Positions 1 to 5,817 of a stretch of 16,258 nt of DNA are shown in pieces. A program made the translations under genes and the position numbers. The stretch is taken from positions 1-16,258 of the forward strand of contig CAJKVX010000015.1 of assembly GCA_905203455.1 (NCBI GenBank). The letters are read 5' to 3'. The notes under the pieces are model-generated. The model did no database searches and was not told the DNA's origin. It was given only the letters and a program-made list of their open reading frames with translations. Origin of the DNA: an uncultured Eubacteriales bacterium. Its GTDB lineage: Bacteria > Bacillota > Clostridia > Christensenellales > UBA1242. Position 1 is the stretch's first letter; each line of letters begins with the position of its first letter.

Positions 1-159
1 TACAATATTTCGATAGATTACTTAGTCGGTAGGGATACTAGCAATGACATTGGTTATTTAAATGAGCAAGAAACTCAACTGGTGAAAATTTTTAGAGAGT
101 TAAAACAAAATTCACAATATAAAGTTATTGGATATGCAATGGCTGAACTTGAAAAATAA
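1..159 (+). CDS. XRE-family repressor, C-terminal fragment (5' end outside window)
   Basis: The reading frame is open from base 1 and ends at TAA 157-159, giving 52 residues. It begins with YNISIDYLVGR, which resembles the segment closing the helix-turn-helix domain of Cro/C1-type (HTH_3) phage repressors, where a phrase like 'N(V/I)SIDYLLGR' is common. It ends in a charged helix (FRELKQNSQYKVIGYAMAEL) of the kind these repressors use to dimerise. The DNA-binding helices themselves are outside the window. The gene runs in the same direction as the integrase 117 bp downstream. An inferred role is control of the element's integration or excision genes. It could instead be any other small XRE regulator of the element. 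Confidence 0.6.
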   Translation, partial: YNISIDYLVGRDTSNDIGYLNEQETQLVKIFRELKQNSQYKVIGYAMAELEK

Positions 160-276
160 AGGGGGAGAAAACAAAAGAAAAAATGGGAATAAAAGAAGTA
201 ATTATAGAAGGTTTTTTAAAATTCAGTTAAAATTGGGGTCTCTATTTGCGAAAATGTAAAAAAAGAAATTGAAGAA

Positions 277-1380
277 ATGACAGCAATTTTTTCAAGAATT
301 GAAGGATATTTTGAAAATCGTCTTGAAACATTGAAAGAAAAAAATTTTGAAGTCAAAGACTTTAAAGTTAATGAACAAGAATATACCACAAGCCAAGAAG
401 GAGAAGAAGTGAAGGCTTGTGTAGGAAGCATTAGAAAGAAAAAAGACCGAAATGTCTTTGAAGGTAGATATTATGTAAATAAAAAGCAATACTCAATTTA
501 TGGCAAAAGTTATGAGGAAGTTAAGCAAAAACTGGTTGATATTTATACAAATAAATTCTTTTTAAATTCAACGGTAAAAACTTTTTACACATGGTTTAGC
601 GAATGGTTTGAAATATACAAAAAACCTAATTTAAAAGGAAGTTCACTTAAAAACATTCTCTATTGTTTTGAAAAATATATCAAGCCAAATTTTAAAGATT
701 GTCCGTTGAATTTAATTAAACCATTTGAAGTTCAAGAAGCACTTAATAAAATCAGTGCTAGCAGAATGCGTAAATACACTTATGATATCTTCCGGGCTTG
801 TCTTCGCCAGGCTTTTAAAACAAAATTAATTACAGAAAATGTGGCAGAACTGTTAGAGCCTGTTAAACATGTTGAAAAAAGTGGCAAGGCATTAACTGTT
901 GAAGAACAAAAGATTTTGGAACCATTCTTTGAACAAGAAAAATATAAAATTTTGAAATTGTATTTGCTTACCGGGTGCAGGCCTGCGGAAGGGCTGGCAC
1001 TTAAATGGGAAGATGTTGACTATTTAAATGAAATTGTGCATATTTCTGGAACTAAGACCAAGGGGTCAGACAGAATAATTCCACTATTTAAAAATTTAAA
1101 AGAGTTTTTGGAAACTGTGCCAAAAACTGGGGAAAGAATTTTTGACTTAACAAAAGATGCTGTAAAAGGCAGGGTTGATGATTTGGAAGAACTGACGGGC
1201 GTTAAATTCAACACTTACACTTTAAGGCACACTTTTGCCACCCGCTGTGTTGAAGCGGGAATTGAAATGAAGGTTGTTTCAAAATGGTTAGGGCACACCA
1301 GCATAAAAACGACCGCAAATTATTATGTTCATGTGCTTAGTGATTTTGAAAAATCACAGGCTGAAAAGTTTAAAATTTAA
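277..1380 (+). CDS. Tyrosine-recombinase integrase of a mobile element
   Basis: This 367-residue site-specific recombinase should insert and excise an element at the neighbouring tRNA-Asn gene. Three parts are visible: a basic N-terminal arm-binding domain (about 48-95, with GSIRKKKDRNVFEGRYYVNK), a SAM-like core-binding domain (about 97-195), and a C-terminal catalytic domain (about 205-355). Catalytic residues read by eye are R235 in TGCRPAEG, K260 in GTKTKG, R317 and H318 in TYTLRHTFATR, H340 in WLGH, and the nucleophile Y350 in NYYVHV. The usual first His of the HxxR box is Tyr314. About 48 residues precede the arm domain, which is longer than usual. The start at 277 has only a weak A/G-rich ribosome site, and the frame is open back to 220 without a good start. 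The gene ends about 220 bp from the tRNA 3' end, the classic placement of int next to its attachment site. Confidence 0.93.
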   Translation: MTAIFSRIEGYFENRLETLKEKNFEVKDFKVNEQEYTTSQEGEEVKACVGSIRKKKDRNVFEGRYYVNKKQYSIYGKSYEEVKQKLVDIYTNKFFLNSTVKTFYTWFSEWFEIYKKPNLKGSSLKNILYCFEKYIKPNFKDCPLNLIKPFEVQEALNKISASRMRKYTYDIFRACLRQAFKTKLITENVAELLEPVKHVEKSGKALTVEEQKILEPFFEQEKYKILKLYLLTGCRPAEGLALKWEDVDYLNEIVHISGTKTKGSDRIIPLFKNLKEFLETVPKTGERIFDLTKDAVKGRVDDLEELTGVKFNTYTLRHTFATRCVEAGIEMKVVSKWLGHTSIKTTANYYVHVLSDFEKSQAEKFKI

Positions 1381-1384
1381 TAAA

Positions 1385-1510
1385 ATACCCTTTTTTGTAC
1401 CCTTAAAACTTTAAAGTTATGAAAACATAACAACGGATTTTGCTAGAAAAAACCTAGCGAAAACGGGGGTGGGGGAAAATAAAAATGTACCCTTATTTGT
1501 GCCCTTATTG
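1385..1510 (+). repeat. Two pairs of abutting 12-bp direct repeats (candidate integrase arm sites)
   Basis: Four 12-bp units share the core CCCTT. They are ATACCCTTTTTT (1385-1396), GTACCCTTAAAA (1397-1408), GTACCCTTATTT (1487-1498) and GTGCCCTTATTG (1499-1510). Within each pair the units abut exactly. The pairs lie on either side of a spacer (1409-1486) that contains a palindrome, two small hairpins and a G-rich run. Lambda-, L5- and Tn916-type integrases bind short direct repeats of this kind between int and the crossover site through their N-terminal arm domain. The assignment as arm sites is inferred from position and arrangement. Confidence 0.6.
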
Positions 1511-1513
1511 CAC

Positions 1514-1543
1514 AAAAAAAGAGTTATCCATTTTGGATAACTC
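1514..1543 (-). terminator. Intrinsic terminator downstream of tRNA-Asn
   Basis: On the minus strand GAGTTATCC and GGATAACTC form a perfect 9-bp stem with a 5-base loop, followed directly by seven T. It lies about 60 bases beyond the tRNA-Asn 3' end in the direction of its transcription. If the element was inserted at the tRNA 3' end, this terminator is element DNA that replaces the gene's original downstream region. Confidence 0.85.
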
Positions 1544-1555
1544 GACCTAGACACC

Positions 1556-1596
1556 CAATATTTAGTGTTTTAATTGGCGTTATACCCTAAATATTG
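1556..1596. repeat. 10-bp perfect inverted repeat beside the tRNA 3' end
   Basis: CAATATTTAG (1556-1565) and CTAAATATTG (1587-1596) are perfect inverted copies separated by 21 bases, ending 7 bases from the encoded CCA of tRNA-Asn. No T-run follows on either strand, so it is unlikely to be a terminator. It could be part of the attachment site or the binding site of a directionality factor or regulator. Function is inferred only from position. Confidence 0.45.
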
Positions 1597-1603
1597 TGGT
1601 TTT

Positions 1604-1679
1604 TGGCTCCCCCTGTTGGACTCGAACCAACGACCTATCGATTAACAGTCGAGCGCTCTACCGGCTGAGCTAAGGAGGA
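1604..1679 (-). tRNA. tRNA-Asn (anticodon GTT), CCA encoded
   Basis: The minus strand folds as a full cloverleaf of 76 bases. The acceptor stem is TCCTCCT paired with AGGGGGA, with discriminator G and an encoded CCA. The D arm is GCTC/GAGC. The anticodon loop is CTGTTAA with anticodon GTT (1644-1646). The T arm is GTTGG-TTCGAGT-CCAAC. The top pair of the anticodon stem (C-T) is a mismatch; the other four pair normally. Its 3' end points toward the integrase, so it is the probable insertion site of the element on the left. Confidence 0.96.
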
Positions 1680-1809
1680 ATATTGCTTCTTTGGGCTGAT
1701 TTAGTGTTTGCTTTAATCTTCATTTTTATTTAATGGAAGATTATAAATGGTAGTTTAGGCGGTTGAAAAACCTTATGAAATTGCAACCATAACAGCCAAA
1801 AGTAATGTT

Positions 1810-1838
1810 ATTATATATTATCTTTTGTTATTTTGCAA
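1810..1838 (-). promoter_or_regulatory. Probable sigma-A promoter for tRNA-Asn
   Basis: On the minus strand a -35 box TTGCAA (1833-1838) and a perfect -10 box TATAAT (1810-1815) are 17 bp apart. Transcription would start near 1803, giving a 5' leader of about 120 bases before the mature tRNA. Confidence 0.6.
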
Positions 1839-2033
1839 CACTTTTTTCAAAAATTTTTGATTTTTTAATTTTTAATGGGATCGCGTTTGTTAGTCGAATT
1901 ATTTTTATTTTATTAGATTAAAATGTGTATAGTTTAAAATTCATTTTTAATGAAAATTTTGACACATAAATCTTCTCAAAAGTTTGGTTGTGTGTTAAAA
2001 TTAGTTTAGTAAATGAAATTGGGGCAAATTTGT

Positions 2034-2071
2034 TTGCTAAACATTTTTTGTTTTGTTAATATATTATTAAC
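2034..2071 (+). promoter_or_regulatory. Probable promoter and overlapping operator of the HicB-like operon
   Basis: TTGCTA (2034-2039) and TAATAT (2057-2062) are 17 bp apart. The -10 box sits inside the perfect inverted repeat GTTAATA-TAT-TATTAAC (2055-2071). A symmetric site over a -10 box is a typical operator, and HicB-family proteins often autoregulate. That link is inference, because this protein shows no clear DNA-binding domain. Confidence 0.5.
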
Positions 2072-2091
2072 ATATTTATTTAGAGGTGTTT

Positions 2092-2418
2092 ATGAAACAA
2101 TTTGTTTATCCTGCCATTTGCTATAACGATGTTGAAAATGAAACAATAACTCTGCTTTTGCCTGACACAGACATTGTGGCATCAGGCGCTGATGTTGAAG
2201 AGGCTTTTTGGGCAGCAAAAGACTATCTTAAAAGTTTTGTTGATTGGTCAATTAAATTTGATGCCGAAATTCCAACCGCTTCAACCTTTGCGCAAACTGC
2301 AAAACTGAACCCTAAAAAGGCGGTTTTGCTGGTTGATGTTGAGTCTAAAAGCAAAAAGGCTGATGCCGTTAAGGCTGAGCAGAAATTTCAAAGTTTTGTT
2401 CAAGAATTTTTTGACTAA
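2092..2418 (+). CDS. HicB-like antitoxin-family protein, no HicA partner
   Basis: I place the start at ATG 2092, four bases after AGAGGTG (2082-2088). A GTG at 2086 in the same frame overlaps that ribosome site and is less likely. The product is 108 residues. Residues 1-55 fit the HicB-like fold: an opening strand (KQFVYPAICY), the strand-turn LLLPDTDIVASGA, and the helix VEEAFWAAKDYLKSFVDWS. IPTASTF and KKAVLLVDV follow, as in many Bacillota HicB-like proteins. The C-terminal 25 residues are charged and helical with no ribbon-helix-helix or HTH that I can see. HicB normally neutralises the mRNA-cleaving HicA toxin encoded beside it. No HicA-sized ORF with a dsRBD-like fold is adjacent. The gene leads an operon with two unknown genes. 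It may be an orphan antitoxin or serve another role. Confidence 0.75.
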   Translation: MKQFVYPAICYNDVENETITLLLPDTDIVASGADVEEAFWAAKDYLKSFVDWSIKFDAEIPTASTFAQTAKLNPKKAVLLVDVESKSKKADAVKAEQKFQSFVQEFFD

Positions 2419-2433
2419 AAGGAGATTAAGAAA

Positions 2434-3114
2434 ATGGATACTCTTGTAAACACCACAACCAATTTGGGAAAACTTAGTGAAATTTGCGTTTTAAACGGCG
2501 CAAGAATTGTTAGTGCATACAACAGAGATGAAAATGATTTAAACGGAAGCAGAGATGTTGAGTTTTATTTCTTCAAACCTGAAATTGATGAATTTAAAAG
2601 CAGGGTTTACACTTGGACAATTAACGGAACAAAACCTCTTACCATTGAGCAACTTATGGTTATGGTTAAAAAGGCAGATATGGCTTTTGACTTGCCTTTT
2701 GATGTAAGAGATAATTTAAACCTTGATGCAAGAATTGATTATTGCAAACAAAAAGTTTTAAATGGGTTTGCTAACGACTTAAACCCTGAAAAAAGTTTGC
2801 TAGATAACAAAATGGAAAAGGCAACTGATGAAAACTGGATAACAAAGGTTTATGGCGAGCAAAGAGTTGCACTTGAACAAGATGCAGATGAAAGCCTTGC
2901 GTTTAGAAAGTTTGATTACAACCGCACAAGCCTGAAAGAGGTTCTTGCAAGCAAAATTATTGAGGCTGAAAGATTGCACGCTGAAAGTTTTGCTCCAAAT
3001 TCAAGTTGTAAAGAGGTTATTGCAAAGGCTTATCCAAGTCTTTTAGCAGACATTGCAGAAATTGAAAAAACAGCCCAAGCACAACTTTCAAGCCAAAGTG
3101 AAAAAGGAGAATAA
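2434..3114 (+). CDS. Hypothetical protein, 226 aa, second gene of the HicB-like operon
   Basis: I do not recognise this family. The ATG follows AAGGAG by a good spacing and lies 15 bases after the HicB-like stop. The product is soluble, acidic and mixed alpha/beta, with no signal peptide or membrane segment. An N-terminal strand-rich part (about 12-75) includes VEFYFFKP and YTWTING. Residues 80-150 contain FDLPFDVRDNLNLDARIDYC. The C-terminal third (about 165-220) looks helical (KEVLASKIIEAERLH) and ends in a Gln/Ser-rich tail. No catalytic motif stands out. Base composition resembles the neighbours, so there is no sign of recent transfer. It probably acts with the genes on either side because spacing is tight. 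Confidence 0.75.
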   Translation: MDTLVNTTTNLGKLSEICVLNGARIVSAYNRDENDLNGSRDVEFYFFKPEIDEFKSRVYTWTINGTKPLTIEQLMVMVKKADMAFDLPFDVRDNLNLDARIDYCKQKVLNGFANDLNPEKSLLDNKMEKATDENWITKVYGEQRVALEQDADESLAFRKFDYNRTSLKEVLASKIIEAERLHAESFAPNSSCKEVIAKAYPSLLADIAEIEKTAQAQLSSQSEKGE

Positions 3115-3116
3115 GG

Positions 3117-3656
3117 GTGAAAAGAAAGTTGCAAACTTTGGCTCAAACCATTGGCTGGAAGGTTGTAAGGGAAGAGAATGACTGCGTAAACTTAGAGTAT
3201 GACAGACGAATTAGTGACTATGAAAGTGTTAAGCACATTTTAAAACTTGAAAACCCTGCCGATGATTACGCATTTATTGGCGCCTTTGGGGCAATTGTTG
3301 ATGTTTTGCCCAAAAAACTTAAAAAGCATATATATAAGTTAACCAAGCATGCTGACCTTTCAAAAAAAGATGATTTGCTTGACCTTGTTAATTTTGCAGT
3401 TGAAGAGTTTAAGGCGCAATCAACTTACACAAAACTTGAAGAATATGCCAATCTTTTAAATGTTAATCTTGAAAAACTTGGTTATTCATTTTGTTACGAA
3501 TTAACAAAGAAAGAAACGAATGAAATTTTGGCAAAAATTGAAAAGGTTTTGCCACTTGAACTTTTGCCACAGGTTGGCAAAATGAAGAAGATTGAGTATA
3601 AAATTGGGTTTGTTAAAACCCGCAACCAAAAAATTTTAGAACAAGCAAATGTTTAA
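3117..3656 (+). CDS. Hypothetical protein, 179 aa, third gene of the HicB-like operon
   Basis: I do not recognise this family. Translation starts at GTG 3117, only two bases after the preceding stop, with GGAG at 3106-3109 inside the end of the upstream gene, so the two are probably translationally coupled. The product is basic at both ends and mixed alpha/beta, with no signal peptide or transmembrane segment. Readable parts are QTIGWKVVREENDCVNLEY (about 10-28), a small hydrophobic Ala/Gly-rich stretch DDYAFIGAFGAIVDVLPKKL (49-68) and a helical second half with ALPLELL-like segments (KIEKVLPLELLPQVGK). No catalytic motif is visible. It ends 40 bases before the ABC-F leader peptide, and transcription probably continues into that leader. 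Confidence 0.75.
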   Translation: MKRKLQTLAQTIGWKVVREENDCVNLEYDRRISDYESVKHILKLENPADDYAFIGAFGAIVDVLPKKLKKHIYKLTKHADLSKKDDLLDLVNFAVEEFKAQSTYTKLEEYANLLNVNLEKLGYSFCYELTKKETNEILAKIEKVLPLELLPQVGKMKKIEYKIGFVKTRNQKILEQANV

Positions 3657-3695
3657 AAGTTTGAATTATGTTCTACTTGATGGAGGATTAAGAAA

Positions 3696-3725
3696 ATGAA
3701 TATTTTAGGAGAAGTTCTGGTTTAA
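3696..3725 (+). CDS. Candidate 9-residue leader peptide of the ABC-F gene
   Basis: ATG 3696 follows a strong GGAGG (3682-3686) and encodes MNILGEVLV, with stop TAA 3723-3725 one base before the left arm of a long hairpin. Short upstream ORFs in front of an attenuator are known for antibiotic-responsive ABC-F genes such as vmlR, vgaA-type and lsa-type genes, where a stalled ribosome lets transcription continue. The leader GGAGGATTAAGAAAATG also resembles the ribosome site of the gene at 2434 (GGAGATTAAGAAAATG), so it could be a decayed duplicate of a gene start. Confidence 0.5.
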   Translation: MNILGEVLV

Positions 3726-3754
3726 ACACAAAACAATTCTTAGCCTTTAAAATT

Positions 3755-3786
3755 TAGGTGCAAGTTTTGTTTTGTGCCTATTTTTT
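3755..3786 (+). terminator. Terminator/attenuator upstream of the ABC-F gene
   Basis: TAGGTGCAA (3755-3763) pairs with TTGTGCCTA (3772-3780), including two G-U pairs, and six T follow (3781-3786). A competing perfect 10-bp pairing joins CACAAAACAA (3727-3736) to TTGTTTTGTG (3767-3776) and would use the same right arm. Only 18 bases separate the T-run from the ABC-F start, which leaves no room for a promoter. The gene must therefore be reached by read-through, as expected for an attenuator. Confidence 0.7.
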
Positions 3787-3804
3787 ATTTAAGGAGAAGA
3801 ATAT

Positions 3805-5319
3805 ATGATAGAAATTAAAAATTTAACAATAGACACAAAATCCGGTAAACGCATAATTGATGATTTAAGTTTTGTTATAAATAGTAAGGATAAACTTGCA
3901 ATAATTGGTGAAGAAGGTAATGGGAAATCTACGCTTATTAAAATGCTTGCTAACAAAACAACAAATTACGCTAAAATTGTGTCGGGAAGCATAAAATTGT
4001 TAGGCACTATTGGGTATTTGCCACAGTATTTAGATTGTGATTTAGGGCAAACTGTTTTAAATTATTTTGTAACAGATGAACTTACTGGCGATTTAAACTA
4101 TGAAAATTTATCATATTTTGAGTTGAAAATAAAAGAATTTGGATTGCCTGATGAAATTCTTGATGGACAGATGATATTAAATAATCTTTCAGGTGGGGAA
4201 AAAATAAAAGTTCAACTAATCAAAATGTTAGAGAAAAATCCAAACATTTTGCTGCTTGATGAACCAACAAATGACCTTGATTTAGAAACGATAGAATTTT
4301 TGGAAAATTTCATAATTTCATTTAATGGCGCTGTTGTGTTCATTTCTCATGATGAACAGTTACTTAAAAAGTGTGCAAATTGCGTTTTGCTTATTGAACA
4401 ACTTAGAGATAAGTCCTTTTGCAGGTGCACATTTAAACATGTTGGTTTTGCAGAGTTTATGAATTTAAGAAAAAGTCTTTTTGAAAAACAAGAACAAATG
4501 GCTGAAAGTGAACATAAAAAAAGGCAAAAACAATTAGAGTTTTTGAAAAAAGTTCAGCAGAAACTTGAAGTGGATATGTCACAAAATGTCAGGAACCCTT
4601 CGGTTGGAAGATTGCTTGTTAAAAAAATGAAAAATGTCAAAAGCCAACAGGCACGGTTTGAACGCACAGAGATAACGCAATTTCCAGAACAAGAAAATGC
4701 TATTACCTTAATTTATGCACCAATGGAAAAAATTCCACAAAACAAATGTGTTTTAAATTTAGACTTAAAGGAATTAAAAGTTGAGAATAAAATTTTAGCA
4801 AGAGATATTAAACTTCAAGTTTATGGACCAAAAAAAGTTGCAATAATTGGCAAAAATGGTTGCGGGAAAACAACTCTGCTTAGTTATATCTTAAAAAACC
4901 TTAAAAACAAATTTGGGTTAAAGGTTGGTTATTTTTCGCAAGACTACTTAAAATCACTAAACTCTCAAAAGAGTGCAATTGAAGAACTTGAAAATAACTT
5001 TGCAAAAGTTAACCCAGCAACTTCTCTTGCATGCCTAAATTTTACACTTGAAGATATGAACAAGAAAATTAACGAACTTAGTGAAGGACAAAAAGCAAAG
5101 GTTTTACTAATGAAAATTTTGCTGAGTGGAGCAAATGTTTTAGTGTTAGATGAACCAACAAGAAATTTAAGCCCGTTATCAAAGCCAGTAGTCACTCAAC
5201 TATTAAAAGATTTTAGTGGGTCAATAATTTTTGTGAGTCATGACAGAAATTTTGTTCAATCTGTTGCAACAAGTGTTTATAAATTATCTTCAAATGGGCT
5301 TGAAGAAGTTCAGATATAA
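3805..5319 (+). CDS. ABC-F ribosome-protection-type ATPase (Lsa/Vga-like)
   Basis: This soluble protein of 504 residues has two ABC ATPase domains and no membrane part. Domain 1 has Walker A GEEGNGKST (35-43), signature LSGGE (128-132), Walker B ILLLDEPTNDLD (148-159) and H182. Domain 2 has Walker A GKNGCGKTT (349-357), signature LSEGQ (425-429), Walker B VLVLDEPT (445-452) and H479. A charged helical linker of the P-site-interacting type spans about 215-295. The sequence DEPTRNLSPLS after the second Walker B is the form typical of Lsa/Vga/Sal-like ABC-F proteins, which displace lincosamide, pleuromutilin and streptogramin A antibiotics from the ribosome. Whether this one gives resistance cannot be told from sequence. 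AAGGAG (3791-3796) precedes the ATG. The attenuated leader suggests drug-induced expression. An alternative is a housekeeping translation factor. Confidence 0.92.
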   Translation: MIEIKNLTIDTKSGKRIIDDLSFVINSKDKLAIIGEEGNGKSTLIKMLANKTTNYAKIVSGSIKLLGTIGYLPQYLDCDLGQTVLNYFVTDELTGDLNYENLSYFELKIKEFGLPDEILDGQMILNNLSGGEKIKVQLIKMLEKNPNILLLDEPTNDLDLETIEFLENFIISFNGAVVFISHDEQLLKKCANCVLLIEQLRDKSFCRCTFKHVGFAEFMNLRKSLFEKQEQMAESEHKKRQKQLEFLKKVQQKLEVDMSQNVRNPSVGRLLVKKMKNVKSQQARFERTEITQFPEQENAITLIYAPMEKIPQNKCVLNLDLKELKVENKILARDIKLQVYGPKKVAIIGKNGCGKTTLLSYILKNLKNKFGLKVGYFSQDYLKSLNSQKSAIEELENNFAKVNPATSLACLNFTLEDMNKKINELSEGQKAKVLLMKILLSGANVLVLDEPTRNLSPLSKPVVTQLLKDFSGSIIFVSHDRNFVQSVATSVYKLSSNGLEEVQI

Positions 5320-5325
5320 AGATTT

Positions 5326-5355
5326 ATAAAAAGACATGGTGTTTTTATGTTTTTT
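5326..5355 (+). terminator. Intrinsic terminator of the ABC-F gene
   Basis: ATAAAAA (5326-5332) pairs with TTTTTAT (5342-5348), with a possible inner CA/TG pair, and G plus six T follow. The T-run overlaps the stop codon of the minus-strand XRE gene. The stem is AT-only at its base, so it may be weak. Confidence 0.5.
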
Positions 5356-5597
5356 AAAAATCAACATCGCAGGTGTTGTCAAAAATGGGGTCGTTGAAGA
5401 ATTCACGAAGTGAGATGCCTAAGCCATAACATATTCTTGAAATTGTTGCAATTTCACTTTTTTTGCTGTGCCCGTTTAGAATGCTTGTTATTGTGCTGGT
5501 GTTTATATTGCAATTTGTTGCAATTTTGTTGATTGACAAGTTTTTTTTCAGTTGCAATTTGAAGTATTCTAGTTTTTAATGCTTGTTGTGCTGTCAT
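5354..5597 (-). pseudogene. Small XRE-family regulator disrupted by a +1 frameshift in an A8 tract
   Basis: From ATG (5597-5595), preceded by GGAGG, the frame reads MTAQQALKTRILQIATEKK and then leaves frame in eight A (T 5541-5548 on the plus strand). Removing one A gives an uninterrupted 80-residue Cro/C1-type HTH protein that passes through NLSINKIATNCNINTSTITS (about 19-38) and ILNGHSKK and ends ...FFNDPIFDNTCDVDF at stop 5356-5354. The fragment 5354-5557 read alone would need a TTG start with no ribosome site. The known family is short XRE regulators whose helix 2-turn-helix 3 reads 'INKLA..SGI..STI..IL'. The gene is divergent from rpsL and convergent with the ABC-F gene. Possibilities are a true null allele, phase variation or programmed frameshifting in the A-run, or a sequencing error. 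Confidence 0.85.
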
Positions 5598-5712
5598 TTT
5601 TGCCTCCATAAAGTATAAACCAAAGGTGCTGTTATTTTTTGTTAGAATTGAATTGATGGTGTTGTCTGTTGCTTTTTATGGCAAAATAAATTGAAAAATT
5701 TTGCAATTGTTA

Positions 5713-5741
5713 TTGACTATTTTCGTCAGGTTTGTTAAAAT
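5713..5741 (+). promoter_or_regulatory. Sigma-A promoter of rpsL-rpsG
   Basis: TTGACT (5713-5718) and TAAAAT (5736-5741) are spaced 17 bp. Transcription should start near 5747-5749, giving a leader of about 125 bases before rpsL. Confidence 0.75.
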
Positions 5742-5774
5742 GTCTAAGCAAGAATATCTTGTTTAGGCTTTTTT
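5742..5774 (+). terminator. Terminator-like hairpin at the 5' end of the rpsL transcript
   Basis: GTCTAAGCAAGA (5742-5753) pairs with TCTTGTTTAGGC (5757-5768) around the loop ATA, 12 pairs with two G-U, followed by six T (5769-5774). The predicted start site lies inside the left arm, so transcripts from the 5713 promoter would keep about 8 of the pairs. It could block read-through from upstream, act as an attenuator, or protect the 5' end of the mRNA. Confidence 0.55.
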
Positions 5775-5817
5775 ATTGCTCTTTCGGGGGTGTGAAAAGA
5801 ACAGTAAAAGGGTTTAA

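Larger units (their letters stand above)
1680..2091. other. Intergenic region between divergent tRNA-Asn and the HicB-like operon
   Basis: These 412 bases hold no ORF that I can support. What can be read are a minus-strand promoter for the tRNA (1810-1838), a plus-strand promoter with an overlapping inverted repeat for the operon (2034-2071), and a weak inverted repeat AATCTTC/GAAGATT (about 1715-1742) in the tRNA leader. The rest is very AT-rich and shows no further structure. Confidence 0.6.

Noticed and set aside
1416..1431. GTTATG-AAAA-CATAAC as the int terminator
   Set aside because: The stem is six AT-rich pairs with no T-run after it, so termination is unlikely.
2092..3656. A classical HicAB toxin-antitoxin pair
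   Set aside because: No 60-80-residue HicA-like gene with the dsRBD fold and catalytic His is present upstream or downstream.
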